Part shown: positions 1-12,888 of the stretch, piece by piece | Layout: every line of letters begins with the position of its first letter | Position numbering within the stretch: position 1 is the stretch's first letter | Source of the DNA: Liolophura sinensis | Lineage: Eukaryota; Mollusca; Polyplacophora; Chitonida; Chitonidae | Length of the DNA stretch: 64,000 nucleotides | Assembly (NCBI RefSeq): GCF_032854445.1 | Contig: NC_088297.1 | Coordinates: 26,155,915 to 26,219,914, forward strand | Direction of reading: 5' to 3' | Translations under genes and position numbers: made by a program | The notes under the pieces: generated by a model | Database searches by the model: none | Seen by the model: only the letters and a program-made list of their open reading frames with translations | Told to the model about the DNA's origin: nothing

Positions 1-1080
1 TGGTTTAATGTGGACTGTTAGTTAGTCTGCGGGGCTGCTCTGTCTGACTTAGATGCCCACATGTACATGGTTTAATGTGGACTATTAGTTTGGCTGCAGG
101 GATGTTCTATCTGACTTAGATGCCCACATGTATGTGGTTTAATGTGGACTATTGGTTTGGCTGCGGGGCTGTTCTATCTGACTTAGATGCCCACATGTGC
201 GTGGTTTAATGTGGACTATTAGTTAGGCTGCAGGGCTGTTTTATCTGACTTAGATGCCCACATGGACGTGGTTTAATGTGGACTATTGGTTTGGCTGCGG
301 GGCTGTTCTATCTGACTGAGATGCCCACATGGACGTGGTTTAATGTGGACTATTGGTTTGGCTGCGGGGCTGTTCTATCAGACTTAGATGCCCACTTGGA
401 CGTGGTTTAATGTGGACTATTAGTTTGGCTGCTGTATCTAACTTAGATGCCCACGTGGACGTGCTTTAATGTGGACTATTAGTTTGGCTGTTCTATCTAA
501 CTGAGATGCCCACATGTACATGGTTTAATGTGGACTGTTAGTTTGGCTGCGGGGCTGTTCTATCTTAGATGCCCACATGTACGTGGTTTAATGTGGACTA
601 TTAGTTTGGCTGAGTGGCTGTTCTATCTGACTTAGATGCCCACATGTATGTGGTTTAATGTGGACTATTAGTTTGGCTGCGGGGCTGTTCTATCTGACTG
701 AGATGCCCACTTGGACGTGGTTTAATGTGGACTATTGGTTTGGCTGCGGGGCTGTTCTATCTGACTTAGATGCCCACTTGGACGTGGTTTAATGTGGACT
801 ATTAGTTTGGCTGCTGTATCTAACTGAGATGCCCACATGTACATGGTTTAATGTGGACTGTTAGTTTGGCTGCGGGGCTGTTCTATCTTAGATGCCCACA
901 TGTACGTGGTTTAATGTGGACTATTAGTTTGGCTGAGTGGCTGTTCTATCTGACTTAGATGCCCACATGTATGTGGTTTAATGTGGACTATTAGTTTGGC
1001 TGCGGGGCTGCTCTTTCTGATTTAGATGCCCACTTGGACGTGGTTTGATGTGGACTGTAGTTTGGCACACATGTACATGT
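1..1080. repeat. 67-bp minisatellite, cut by the window start
   Basis: About 17 tandem units, typical spacing 67 bp (unit starts at 1 and 68), containing the phrases tggtttaatgtggact and gatgcccacatg. Some units are shortened. A block from about 501 to 685 recurs at about 824 to 1008, so part of the array was duplicated as a 323-bp multi-unit segment. No open frame or gene signal is seen. Confidence 0.93.
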
Positions 1081-1248
1081 TTAAATTGCGCTGTAACAAC
1101 TTACACACCAGGGCACATGTAATTCTCTATGAGAGTGTACAGACTACCAGGAAGAACATTACTGTATGTATTTGATTTCCCAGATCTATTACGTTACTGA
1201 CTCAATGTCAGATATCTTTGTTGTTGTCCTAATGCAGATTAAAGTTGA

Positions 1249-2372
1249 GTGAGTTGCCTTGGTCACTGTGTGCTGTTTCTGATGTGTTAAACCATGCTGA
1301 CAGTGTTGTACAGTGAGTTGCCTTGGTCACTGTGTGCTGTTTCTGATGTGTTAAACCATGCTTACAGTGTTGTACAGTGAGTTGCCTTGGTCACTGTGTG
1401 CTGTTTCTGATGTGTTAAACCATGCTGACAGTGTTGTACAGTGAGTTGCCTTGGTCACTGTGTGCTGTTTCTGATGTGTTAAACCATGCTGACAGTGTTG
1501 TACAGTGAGTTGCCTTGGTCACTGTGTGCTGTTTCTGATGTGTGAAACCATGCTTACAGTGTTGTACAATCAGTTGCCTTGGTCACTGTGTGCTGTTTCT
1601 GATGTGTTAAACCATGCTGACAGTGTTGTACAGTGAGTTGCCTTGGTCACTGTGTGCTGTTTCTGATGTGTTAAACCATGCTGACAGTGTTGTACAATGA
1701 GTTGCCTTGGTCACTGTGTGCTGTTTCTGATGTGTTAAACCATGCTGACAGTGTTGTACAATGAGTTGCCTTGGTCACTGTGTGCTGTTTCTGATGTGTT
1801 AAACCATGCTGACAGTGGTGTACAGTGAGTTGCCTTGGTCACTGTGTGCTGTTTCTGATGTGTTAAACCATGCTGACAGTGTTGTACAATGAGTTGCCTT
1901 GGTCACTGTGTGCTGTTTCTGATGTGTTAAACGATGCTTACAGTGTTGTACAATGAGTTGCCTTGGTCACTGTGTGCTGTTTCTGATGTGTTAAACGATG
2001 CTTACAACAAATTGCATTGGTCACTGTGTCCTGTTTCTGATGTGTGAAACCATGCTTACAGTGTTGTACAATGAGTTGCCTTGGTCACTGTGTGCTGTTT
2101 CTGATGTGTTAAACCATGCTTACAGTGTTGTACAGTGAGTTGCCTTGGTCACTGTGTGCTGTTTCTGATGTGTTAAACGATGCTTACAACAAATTGCATT
2201 GGTCACTGTGTCCTGTTTCTGATGTGTGAAACCATGCTTACAGTGTTGTACAATCAGTTGCCTTGGTCACTGTGTGCTGTTTCTGATGTGTTAAACGATG
2301 CTTACAACAAATTGCCTTGGTCACTGTGTGCTGTTTCTGATGTGTGAAACCATGCTTACAGTGTTGTACAGT
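1249..2372. repeat. 64-bp minisatellite
   Basis: About 17 units spaced 64 bp (starts at 1251, 1315, 1379), with the core gagttgccttggtcactgtg. From about 1930 onward a variant unit with 'acaacaaattgc' and 'gtgtcctg' alternates with the standard unit, suggesting recent multi-unit duplication. Confidence 0.93.
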
Positions 2373-3336
2373 GAGTTCCATGACTAATGGCTGTGACATT
2401 GCGAGTACTTCCTCATGAAACATTTGTAATAGTAGAATGGATAAGGCAGATATTGAATTCTCACCAGCCAGCCTCATGATGTCAATTATAGGAGTTGTGT
2501 GTGTGAATGCTATATGCTATACTGGATGTAGTAGTATCCAAGCTACAGGTAGGACCCTGTCATTAGTGATTACCCAGTGTCCCTAGGCTATTTCCTGGTC
2601 TATAGTAACAGGACACTTGTTTTTGCTGTTGGTAATTCTGTCAGACTTGATGTTGAGTAGAACATTTGTGTGACACACATTATGGATAATGGTGGATTCT
2701 ATCTGTCAGGAAGCTGAAGTGGGCATGAAAGGCAAGCTAACAGTCGATCAGCATGTATGTACAATTATGTGTGCCTAATTCCTAGCCTTTATTGATACCT
2801 ATCCTCAGGGTGGTCAGCTAGGGGACAGGAGCATCACAGTGGATGCTGTGGGAACCCAGGGTGACCAGCCTGTGTGGACAGGAACAGACTGCTTTGTGAA
2901 CAGCTGTTGGCTTAATATCCTCAGTATTGAGCTGTACTGTGTGGATGGCTGTCTGGCTGTTGTCTCCACTTTCAAACATTTGGTTCAGATTTGAAGTCAT
3001 CTAAAAGTCATCTGCATTCAGACCATACTCATCCTTACCTCCTTAGACACTGATCCACACTGATCTTAACACTAGTCCTTAGACATTCACACTGATGTCC
3101 TTAACAAGGCAGCCTCAGTGAGAGTGAGAATGCTGGCTTCGGTGAGTCGCGAACTCATGACAGGGTAGCTAGCTCTGTTGTACCAGCTGACCTATGAAGC
3201 CAGATGGGAAAGGGGTTTCCAGTGTGGGAAAACCCCACTCTGGGTTATCTCAATTGTGAAAGTGTTGATGGTGACACTTGATGATTTATAGATGTTTCCT
3301 TCAAAACCACTCCTTGTTGTGGAACCTGCTAGCCAA
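2373..3336. other. Non-repetitive stretch, no gene seen
   Basis: Single-copy looking DNA between two repeat zones. Only short open frames occur (79 codons or fewer), and none has a recognisable domain. Confidence 0.6.
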
Positions 3337-4386
3337 TAATAATAATAATAATATCTTTATTTATTGAAGGTAGCTCGGTCAATTTACAATGAAACTGTTC
3401 CTCCCCAAGGCCTTCACAGAAAAAACAATATATAGGAAACATGTACTTCAGAGTTCAATCAAAAAATACATATATAATATATGTATTATGTAATATATAT
3501 ATATATAAAACAAGATAAAGAATCGCATAGTGTGAAACAAGAAGCTACATTCACACATGCAGAAAAACAGCAACATGACTAACGGCGCTGTCCCGGCTAG
3601 CCTCTGTCCCAACCAGCAGGAGAAGAATTTGCTCAAGTTCGCTGTAATATCTCACATTTTTAAAACACAGATTAGCATTTTAATTTTTAGCCTGAAAAAA
3701 ATTTTCCTTACTGGATGCTCATATGATGAGCTTTTCTTTGAAATGTTTGTGTTAAGCCGTGAATTTCAGGCCGCTGGGTACAAAAAAGCTTCATGGGTAT
3801 CTGGCTTCCTTAATGGTTCCCCCACATCCCAACTGTGGTGCCTTTTACACGCACATGCCTTAAGTCCCCACTCTCAGGGGCACACTGAGTTGTTAAAGGG
3901 GTGAGGATGGAGGAACTATCACAGGAAGTTTAAACCAGACCTCTTCCCCCCTCCTTAGAGATCTTATGAGTATTTGTATAGAGGTGTATAACTGTCTGGG
4001 ACAAACTGTTGGTTTGGCAGCAGGATTGACACAAGTAGCCACACTGCTTCACAGGGTTGTGGGGTAAAACCATTGCAAGGCATACAGACGTCTTTGTGGT
4101 CACCTTTTTTGTGGGTAAGATCACAAAACACTCAGACTTTAGCTCATTATGTAATGTGGAAGATAATGGAAAAGTATATTTGTAAATGCTTTTATGCTTA
4201 TCTTCACACAGAAGTACATAAAGTTAAGCTTTTGAATTGGATTTGTAAAAATTTAAAATTGTTTGAATTGTTGCAGCATCAACCACATTGAGAATACTCA
4301 GTCTGATAACAGATAGATCTTGTTCATTATTCTTCACCTGAAGATGGATCTATCCTGCACATGGCCTTCATTGTTATATTTACTTA
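3337..4386. other. (AAT)n microsatellite and AT-rich possible dispersed repeat
   Basis: A short (AAT)n run at about 3337-3353 is followed by 'atctttatttattga' and then AT-rich sequence with a TA-rich tract near 3470-3508. A simple-repeat tail of this kind is seen at the ends of non-LTR elements, so this could be an old retroelement end, but no reverse transcriptase or other domain is visible. The 115-codon plus-strand frame at 3557-3904 is not recognised. Confidence 0.35.
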
Positions 4387-4390
4387 CGAA

Positions 4391-4571
4391 TTTATTTATT
4401 TAATTTGTGTTTACACCGTACTCAAGGATATTTCACTTATACGACGACATCCAGCATTACAGTGTTAGAAAACTAGCAGATCCCGGGGGAAACCCACGAT
4501 CATCTGCAGGTTGCTGCCAGACCTTCCCACGTACGGCCACAGAGGAAGCCCGCTTGAGCTGGACTTGAAAC
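4391..4571 (-). mobile_element. tRNA-derived SINE copy, 5'-truncated and diverged
   Basis: On the minus strand this matches the body and tail of the SINE seen intact at 28319-28586: the order is a tail next to an AATAAA-like run, 'acaccgtactcaag', 'atatttcacttatacgacg', the central 'ggttgctgccagacc' and 'gagctggacttgaa'. The tRNA-like head is missing, as expected of 5' truncation during reverse transcription. Confidence 0.8.
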
Positions 4572-4582
4572 TTATGAATATT

Positions 4583-5500
4583 TCATAGCCATTGGAACAT
4601 GTGTCGTAAATGTTGGAACATTTGTTGTTAATGTTGGAATATGTGTAACTGACTTCTAAGAACACATCATTCTTATTCAAATGTGTGTCATAACTATTAA
4701 AACATGCCAAGACTTTTGAATCCTGCAATAACTTTTGGAACACATATCATAACTATTGAAACATGTCAAGACTTTTGGATCCTGCTATAACTTTTGGATC
4801 ACTTGCTATAACTTTTGGAACACATATCATAACTGTTGAAACATTTCAAGACTTTTGGATCCTGCTATAACTTTTGGAACACTTGCCATAACTATTGGAA
4901 CATGTCAAGACTTTTGGATCCTGCAATAACTTTTGGAACACATATAACTGTTAAAACATTTCAAGATTTTTTTTTTTTTTTTTTTTTTTGATTGGTGTTT
5001 TACGCCGTACTCAAGAATATTTCACTTATACGACGGCGGCCAGCATTATGGTGGGTGGAAACCGGGCAGAGCCCAGGGGAAACCCATGACCATCCGCAGG
5101 TTGCTGACAGACCTTCTCACGTACGGCCGGAGAGGAAGCCAGCATGAGCTGGACTTGAACTCACAGCAGCCGCATTGGTGAGAGACTCCTGGGTCATTAC
5201 GCTGCGCTAGCGCTTTAACCGACTGAGCCCCAAAACATTTCAAGACTTTTGGATCCTGCTATAACTTTTAGATCACTTGTGATAACTATTGGAACATGTC
5301 AAGACTTTTGGATCCTGTCATAACTTTTGAAACACATGTCATAACTTTTGAAAAACATGTCATAACTAGTAAAACATGTCAAGAATTCTGGATCCTGTCA
5401 TAACTTTTGAAACACTTCATAACTATTGAAACATGTCAAGACTTTTGGATCCTACCATAACTTCTGGAACACTTGCCATAACTATTGGAACATTTCATAT
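4583..5500. repeat. 55-60-bp minisatellite interrupted by a SINE
   Basis: Tandem units with the core aagacttttggatcctg plus 'ataacttttggaacac' and 'ataactattgaaacatg'. The array starts in degenerate form near 4583 and becomes regular from about 4670. It is split by a minus-strand SINE at 4967-5231 and resumes with the same unit, so the SINE arrived after the array had formed. Confidence 0.88.
4967..5231 (-). mobile_element. Near full-length tRNA-derived SINE with target-site duplication
   Basis: Minus-strand copy with a long poly(T) start (the A-rich tail), the conserved body, and a tRNA-like head ending near 5231. The head contains the box-A-like 'gctcagtcgg' in diverged form and the box-B-like region. 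It is flanked by the 14-bp direct repeat aaaacatttcaaga at 4953-4966 and 5232-5245. The flanks also belong to the surrounding tandem unit, so part of the match could be pre-existing, but the position at both element borders fits retrotransposition. Confidence 0.88.
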
Positions 5501-5504
5501 GAGT

Positions 5505-6374
5505 TATGGACCATGTTATCATAAACTGATTTTTGTTTTGGCCTGGATGATTGGTTAGAAATGAATCTCTTTCTAAACCCCTTTATTATATTTTAAGTGT
5601 CTCATACCTAGGGTCTGGGCTTTGTTTCACAAGTCTGTTCGCAGTTGAGTCCAACATTAACTTTACTCTGAACTGAAGTGCCATTTGTTTGTATTAGGAT
5701 GGGACTGGTATTATGGTTCAAAGTAGCCGTAACTTTCAATACATTTCTGGACTGACTGCTCCTGGTTTATGTAAGTTTGAGTGCCTTGTTCCCACCCTAA
5801 CCCTAGACTTCTTGCCCAGTCCCAAGGACCAGTGAAGATTATCTCTGTTTTCTTGTTCCCACACTGCTGTGGACCTCAGAATCCAGGCTCCAGCCCTCCT
5901 CACCAAATTGTTATGTGAGTCCCTGGGGACAAGATCACTTAAGCCCCTGGCCACCAGGACTGTTCAACTAAACAGATGGGGAGGTTAGTATCAGCAGGCC
6001 CTTTGGGTGGTTCCAGTGATATGTGACACAAGACTGTCAAGGATAAGGAGAGAGGTGTGGGGGCAAGGAGGGAGAGGGTGGGGACAAAGTGGAATGAACA
6101 GGGCTGGGACAGTAGCCTTTACCCCTGAAGAATTGTCAATTGGAGAAGTGCACTCTCATGTTTGTCTTGATCCACCAGTTGGCTTGCCTGGTACATTCAG
6201 GGACGTACAAATTTTGTGAGAAGAAGAGGTAAATATAAAACAACTTTATGGTCAACCAGTAAATTTTGATAGCAGTATATTACGTTATAAAGAACCAAAA
6301 GATCTTTGCAAAACTTAAAGTTAGGACTGTTTTGAAACAGTTTTATCATCCACCAGGAAGTTCAACCAGTACTG
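5505..6374. other. Non-repetitive stretch, no gene seen
   Basis: Plain sequence with a G-rich tract near 6040-6100. Short open frames only; nothing recognised. Confidence 0.6.
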
Positions 6375-6626
6375 TATAACTTAATCTGTCTTATATTGTC
6401 TGTTGCCAGTTTTGACACACGTTGCTGCCCAGGTTAGCTTATCTGTTAGCTTATGAGTTAATCTGTCTTGGATTGTCTGCTGCCAGTTTTGACACTCGTC
6501 GCTGCCCAGGTTAGCTTATCTGTTAGCATATGGGTTAACCTGTCTTTGATTGTCTGTTGCCAGTTTTGACACTGTCGTTGCTGCTCTGGTAGCTTGCCTG
6601 GTAACACGTAAGTTAATCTGTCTTTT
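6375..6626. repeat. 78-bp tandem triplication
   Basis: Three imperfect units with 'ttaatctgtctt', 'gccagttttgacac' and 'ttagcttatctgttagc'. The third unit is the most diverged. Confidence 0.85.
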
Positions 6627-8164
6627 ATGGAAGTTTAGAAGATGCTGAGGTACTAATACAAGAAAGATGTGCTTTGTAAATGTCACCACTTGAAAGTCTA
6701 TATATATGAAGTTCAGTTTGTTCGGTTTTTACAAGTACATGTATCTTAGAGTTGTTCGGTAAATAATTTCATGATGAAAGGTAAGATAACATTGAAACAA
6801 TTTGATTAGGCCTTCAGTCTTTATTGGGTTATCAATCAGCCTTTGTTTGTACAATAGAGATTTCATGTTCATCATCATCGTGTTTGCCTTCATTGGAGTG
6901 TTGTCTGCAGGCTTGTTTGTCCGTTCATCAGTGTATTCACCATTCAACTAACCCACCCTTTGCCCCAGTCCATGTCTTTCCAAATATATTCAATCCATGC
7001 ATTAAACATGAGTAATTATTAAAGATCTGCTTGTGTGAACCTCTGTCATCAACTTAGTCTAGTAACTCAGAAGTGATTAATCACCATTGATAGAGCTGTC
7101 TGTCTAGATGATAAGGTACTGTAGAATCATCAGTCTGTTGTGTAAAGTTCACAGCATGCCATTAACAGATTGTTTATTGACCCCCAGTCCTTGTTGGATT
7201 AAGACCTCGCACAGGAGCATATGTTTAGTGGAGAGAGGGCGGTGCTTGGGGGTAGGGATGGAGGAGGGGGTGGGTATTGTTCTCGGCATCACTATTAGCT
7301 TATTGCTCAAATAACCAAACCATCATTAATACCCAGTGTATGACACGTTCATACAAGGCCGAAAGCTTCTCAGCTTTGGATCAAATCGGGCAATCAATAC
7401 ATCGGTTTGTCCGATTATTCCGTGTTCTGTAATGACATTGACCTTTCCAGGCAACCCTTTTGAGAGTCTGATTTTGTGCAGGATGCTATGTAATCACTCA
7501 TTATGTTGTCCTCTTAGGAAGACGTGACGAGCTGTGTGCTCGGCTGCGTGGAGTTTGTGCCGGCTTTTCTGAGATGAATATGTTAACCTGCTGTGTCTTG
7601 AACAGACTAACGAGAGAACGATGCAAAGGAGAGCTACGGCTTGTTTTCATCTCGGCTCGCACTAAACAATTTGGAAAACATCTTGAGAGCCTTGGAAAAT
7701 GAGATGGGTCTGATCGGTTCTGGATAGAGTGAGAGAGTCCTTGATCAAATATGGATGTAGAAAGGATTGAAAGTACTGGTATACATGTATTATCAAAATT
7801 TTGTTGTTGTCGTTGTGAAGTTACTATCATTGCTGTGAGACCATGACGTATGATCTGACACTAATCTGGGTCAATTTATTCAAGGTGGAAATCCGTGATA
7901 CTAGATAGGAGGCTAGGCCAAGTACTGTTAGGGCTAGCTGTCAGGTCTGTATATACAAAATGACTGGGTGGGTGGTAGGAGGGACATAGTGCCTATTGTC
8001 TTCATCCAGAGAGTATTAACAACTTTGAATGCATCAGCACCGAAAAACAGTTTATAATTTGTCTATGTATTTGTTTGGTGTTGTGATGACCAGAGGGCCT
8101 GTAGGAATCTGCCCTATTCCTTAATAGCTTCCCAGATGTATGACCATCTTCCTGTGTGAAAGGA
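6627..8164. other. Non-repetitive stretch, no gene seen
   Basis: No tandem array. Open frames up to about 109 codons on either strand have no recognisable domain or splice-supported continuation. Confidence 0.55.
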
Positions 8165-8960
8165 AAATGAGTAGACAAGAGGTAGAATGGAGAATGGACA
8201 GAGGTTCAAGGTTTTACTGGAGGAGTTGACCGTTCTTGCCAGATGAGGTAAACTTTGTGTCCTAGGGCCATAATGGGTAGACCAGAGCTAGAGTTGAGCA
8301 TGGACAGAGGTACAAGGTTTTTCTGTAGGAGACAACCATTCTTGCCAGATGAGGTAACCTTCCTGTCCTAGGGCCGTATTGGGTAGACCAGAGCTAGAGT
8401 TGAGCATGGACAGAGGTACAAGGTTTTTCTGTAGGAGACAACCATTCTTACCAGGTACATATCATGAGCAACCTTCCTGTCCTAGAGTCATAATGGGTAG
8501 GCAAGAGCTAGAGTTGAGCATGGACAGAGGTACAAGGTTTATCTATAGGACACAACCATTCTTGCCAGGTACATATCATGAGCGACCTTCCTGTCCTAGA
8601 GTCATAATGGGTAGGCAAGAGCTAGAGTTGAGCATGGACAGAGGTACAAGGTTTATCTATAGGACATATCATGAGCAACCTTCCTGTCCTAGAGTCATAA
8701 TGGGTAGGCAAGAGCTAGAGTTGAGCATGGACAGAGGTACAAGGTTTATCTATAGGACATTTCATGAGCAACCTTCCTGTCCTAGAGTCATAATGGGTAG
8801 GCAAGAGCTAGAGTTGAGCATGGACAGAGGTACAAGGTTTATCTATAGGACACAACCATTCTTGCCAGGTACATATCATGAGCAACCTTCCTGTCCTAGA
8901 GTCATAATGGGTAGGCAAGAGCTAGAGTTGAGCATGGACAGAGGTAGAATTAAGGCTTTG
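8165..8960. repeat. 114/93-bp minisatellite with an open plus frame
   Basis: About eight units built on gagttgagcatggacagagg. Long units are 114 bp; shorter ones are 93 bp and lack a 21-bp piece. Both lengths are multiples of three, so one plus frame stays open from 8379 to 8981 (200 codons) as a 38-residue repeat containing ELELSMDRGTRF. There is no homology I recognise and no signal peptide. I regard it as an in-phase repeat rather than a gene, but coding is not excluded. Confidence 0.88.
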
Positions 8961-8984
8961 GCTGAACTTGATCGGAGCTAGCTC

Positions 8985-9525
8985 TGATGCAAGGAGATGT
9001 TATGGAGTTGGAACTGAAATAGTGGTGACAGCAATGTTAAGCTACCTAAACAGACAAACACATTCAACAGTGCTACATTAGCTACAAATTTTTATTCTAC
9101 AGACGTTGTTTTTGTTGTTGTCATTAATGGTTTTGTTATAATCCTGCACATTTTGTTATAGTCTGATTGCGTACTGCATTGCCTGTTAGGGCATAAACAT
9201 CTAAAGCCCCCAACCCAGGATAATGTCTGTGTAAGTGTACATGAAGTACAAATGATCTTTGATTGACTCGCATGCTGGAGACTCGACGCAATACCCAGTA
9301 GTTTGTGTATAACCCAAGTCTTCAATCGCAAATTGCTTCTGGGTGTTTCTAAACAGAGAGAAATAAGATATAAACATTATGAAATGTGATAAGTAAACAA
9401 ACTTTCACCAGGGAACCAGAGAGAATGATTACAGTTTTATGACACAGGAGCAGTATTACAGTGATGTGGTTACAAGTAGCTGGGGTAGTGAGTAGAGTCT
9501 TGGTTCTGATGGAGGTAGAACTAGT
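8985..9525. other. Non-repetitive stretch, no gene seen
   Basis: No array, no SINE and no recognisable coding segment. Confidence 0.6.
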
Positions 9526-9685
9526 GTACATGTAACACAGAGAAACAGACAGACAGGCACTGGGTTCAGATCAGGATAAGGGTCTGAGATGTTGGAAGTT
9601 TGCTGTCTGTATGTAGGTGTACATGTAACACAGAGAAACAGCCCGACAGGCACTGGGTTCAGATCAGGATAAGGGTCTGATATGT
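9526..9685. repeat. About 90-bp tandem duplication
   Basis: Two adjacent copies containing acatgtaacacagagaaaca and gcactgggttcagatcagg, with few differences. Confidence 0.85.
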
Positions 9686-9830
9686 TCAACCCTCTAGATT
9701 CTTATCGCAGCCTGCAGAAAAAAATTAAAAAATCAAAAAATTAAAATTTAAAAATGATTTTCTCTCATAGTATTAGCATGGCCTCATAGCTAGTCTGAAG
9801 GTTGTCTATTGTTGTTAAGCCTCATTGTCA

Positions 9831-10445
9831 AACTCCAGTTACTTATCATTAACTGCTTATCCTTCCTTTGGAGCAGTTCCTATTGGTACTTATCATTAAC
9901 TGCTTATCCTTTCAGTGGAGCAGTTCCTGTTGGTACCTATCATTATCTACTTATCTTTCCTGTGGAGCAGTTCCTATTGTTACTTATCATTATCTGCTTA
10001 TCCTTCCTGTGGAGCAGTTCCTATTGTTACTTATCATTATCTGTTTATCCTTCCTTTGGAGCAGTTCCTATTGTTACTTATCACTATCTACTTATCCTTC
10101 CAGTTGAGCAGTTCCTATTGTTATTTATCATTATCTGCTCATCCTTCCAGTTGAGCAGTTCCTATTGTTATTTGTCATTATCTGCTTATCCTTCCAGTTG
10201 AGCAGTTCCTATTGTTATTTGTCATTATCTGCTTATCCTTCCTTTGGAGCAGTTCCTATTGTTACTTATCACTATCTACTTATCCTTCCTGTGGAGCAGT
10301 TCCTATTGTTACTTGTCATTATCTGCTTATCCTTCCAGTTGAGCAGTTCCTATTGTTATTTATCATTATCTGCTTATCCTTCCAGTTGAGCAGTTCCTAT
10401 TGTTACTTATCATTATCTGCTTATCCTTCCTGTGGAGCATTGTTA
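9831..10445. repeat. 47-bp minisatellite
   Basis: About 13 units with the phrases gcagttcctattgttactta and ctgcttatcc. Because 47 is not a multiple of three and the unit lacks stops in several phases, overlapping plus frames stay open. They are repeat artefacts of Leu/Ser/Tyr-rich composition. Confidence 0.93.
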
Positions 10446-11325
10446 CTTACATTTAACAATACATGAACTTGCTGTGACTGCTTGCCTACTTGGCTATCAT
10501 CACTTATTCTCCCTTTTATTGTGTTCAAAGGAAGTTCACTTTGTTTTGGTGGCATTTTGTTTTGATCTACTGTTGAAGTGAATGTGAAGACTTAAATAAA
10601 CTCTGAAGAAAGGGGAATTGCCTTAATTTCCTTAACGACACTTCTCAGATTTAATCTCTGTTAAAAATATAAAATGTCACACCACACATGCATCCCCTTT
10701 AGTGACTAGTCAAAGGTAAGATGTTTTGTATCATTAACCTACAAGTATACCTTGTCTTCCTTGCAAATAATTTGACAGAAAAACATAATTTTGCGAACAT
10801 TTTTTGATTGCACAACTTTATTGTTGGACAGTAATAACTCAGATTTCTGTGTACAAGCCGGATTAGTATATTGTAATAGATGAGTGACACTGTGACAAGT
10901 TGTAGATAGTGAAGCCTGTTTTATACCAGCTGTTATCTCATGGCTATTAGCCCTCTGGTAAAACAAGTCCACAGTCCTCAGATTCTGTCAAGACTCTAAA
11001 TGTTGTTAGCTCAGAGTTGAGATATCCCACTATACTATTTGTGTTAAGTTAATTAGTGAGATTGAGACCATGTGTGTGTGGTTGTGCAGGGGTGGGGGGA
11101 ACAGGGCTTAAGTCTTGGAAGTCCAGTACTGTGGGTTTCTAATTCATCCCAGCTGGTTTTTGTCCTAAAGGCATATATGTTTCCCACACAAAATTTTAGA
11201 TGAAGTTGTTGATGCAAAGTTCAGTGGATATTCCATGCAGTGCCATGCTAAAGTTTGTGTGTTGAGGAATGAGCTCATGTCGGATTGTGGTCAGGCCCCG
11301 AAACCATGAAGCTCTCTTAGACTAA
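10446..11325. other. Non-repetitive stretch, no gene seen
   Basis: No array and only short open frames; nothing recognised. Confidence 0.6.
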
Positions 11326-11692
11326 CGTCACACTTAGAGCTAGTCTAGCTATATTAGACTAATGTAACACTTAGAGCTAGTCTAAGCTCTCTTAGACTAA
11401 TGTAACACTTAAAGCCAGTCTTAACTTGTCACACTTAGAGCTCGTCTTAACTTGTCACACTTAGAGCTCGTCTTAACTTGTCACACTCAGAGCTAGTCTT
11501 AACTTGTCACACTTAGAGCTCGTCTTAACTTGTCACACTTAGAGCTCGTCTTAACTTGTAACACTTAGATCTAGTCCTAACTTGTCACACTTAAAGCTAG
11601 TCTTTACTTGTCACACTTAGATCTAGTCCTAACTTGTCACACTTAGAGCCAGCCTTAACTTGTAACACTCAGAGCTAGTCTTAACTTGTAAA
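11326..11692. repeat. 26-bp minisatellite
   Basis: About 14 units around cttagagctagtcttaactt followed by 'gtcaca'. The left edge shows a longer, older variant with 'agactaatgtaacac'. Confidence 0.92.
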
Positions 11693-11949
11693 AATTTTCC
11701 TGAACATAGTTTTGAACTCAAACCTATAGTTTTTAAGTTTGTCAAGAAAGTCCCACACTTAGTATCACGTGTGTCCTAGAACTTGAGCTTTAATTTAACT
11801 TAGACCTAATTTTCACCTCTTGCTTTAAAATTCTAAAATAATTCTGAGTTTTAAAATGCAGAGTTCTGAAGATATAGCTGTTTTGAAGTTATCACTAAAT
11901 CTGACATACAGGAAATCTATCATGGCTTCCTGATCAAGGAACAAGTAAC

Positions 11950-12376
11950 TCATTTGTTCAGATTATAGTATGGCTGTGTTAAGCTATGTGGTTCAGGTTA
12001 TTGTATGACTGTATTAGGCCATGTGGCTCAGGTTAATGTATGGCTGTATTAGGCTGTGTGGCTTAGGTTATAGTATGGCTGTATTAGGCTATGTGGTTCA
12101 GGTTATAATATGGCCGTATTAAGCTGTGTGGTTCAGGTTACAGTATGGCTGTATTAGGCCATGTGGCTCAGGTTATAGTATGGCTGTATTAGGCTGTGTG
12201 GCTTAGGTTATAGTATGGCTGTATTAGGCTATGTGGTTCAGATTATAGTATGGCTGTATTAGGCTGTGTGGGTAAGGTTATAGTATGGCTGTATTAGGCT
12301 ATGTGGTTCGGTTACAGTATGGCTGTATTAGGCCATGTGGCTTAGGTTATAGTATGGCTGTATTAGGCTGTGTGGC
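11950..12376. repeat. 35-bp minisatellite
   Basis: About 12 units spaced 35 bp (for example starts at 12066 and 12101) with tatagtatggctgtattagg. The 'ctatgtggttca' and 'ctgtgtggctta' variants alternate, indicating a multi-unit pattern. Confidence 0.92.
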
Positions 12377-12888
12377 TAAAAAAAAACACAAAAAAAATGA
12401 CTAAATCCCTGGAGCAAAGATGCCTGTTTGCATGAATTGTCACTTTAATTCCAACTTGAAAGAGGTGTCAAGTTTAAATTTGAAAAATAAAAATGAATCA
12501 ATAAAATAACTACAGCAGGTGTTAAGATTTCATGTGAGGTCAGCTGTATGAAAGTTGTCTTTTATTTGTTTCTTTTTTATACTTTAAAGCCATGTTCAGA
12601 GCTTTAATATTTCAAACCATAATTCTGATAAAATAAACATGGTCAGTATCCTGATCAGAGGTGACATTGTTTGGAAATGCCATGTGGTCTTTTTGTTGTG
12701 TTTAAAATCATAAATCACTCTTACAATGACGTGTTAAAGTCAAGATTTCAGTTCAGAGGGGATTTTGTAGGGTAGTGAAAAGATTGTAGGATTGGTGGGA
12801 GAGGCCTGGTTGTTGTGGAAGTCATGTGGCTGATAAGCAACTTAGGAAGTCTAAACTTCTGATAGAAGGCTTTCTTCCATCTGCTAAT
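12377..12888. other. Non-repetitive AT-rich stretch, no gene seen
   Basis: Plain sequence after an A-rich run at about 12378-12398. No coding signal. Confidence 0.55.
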
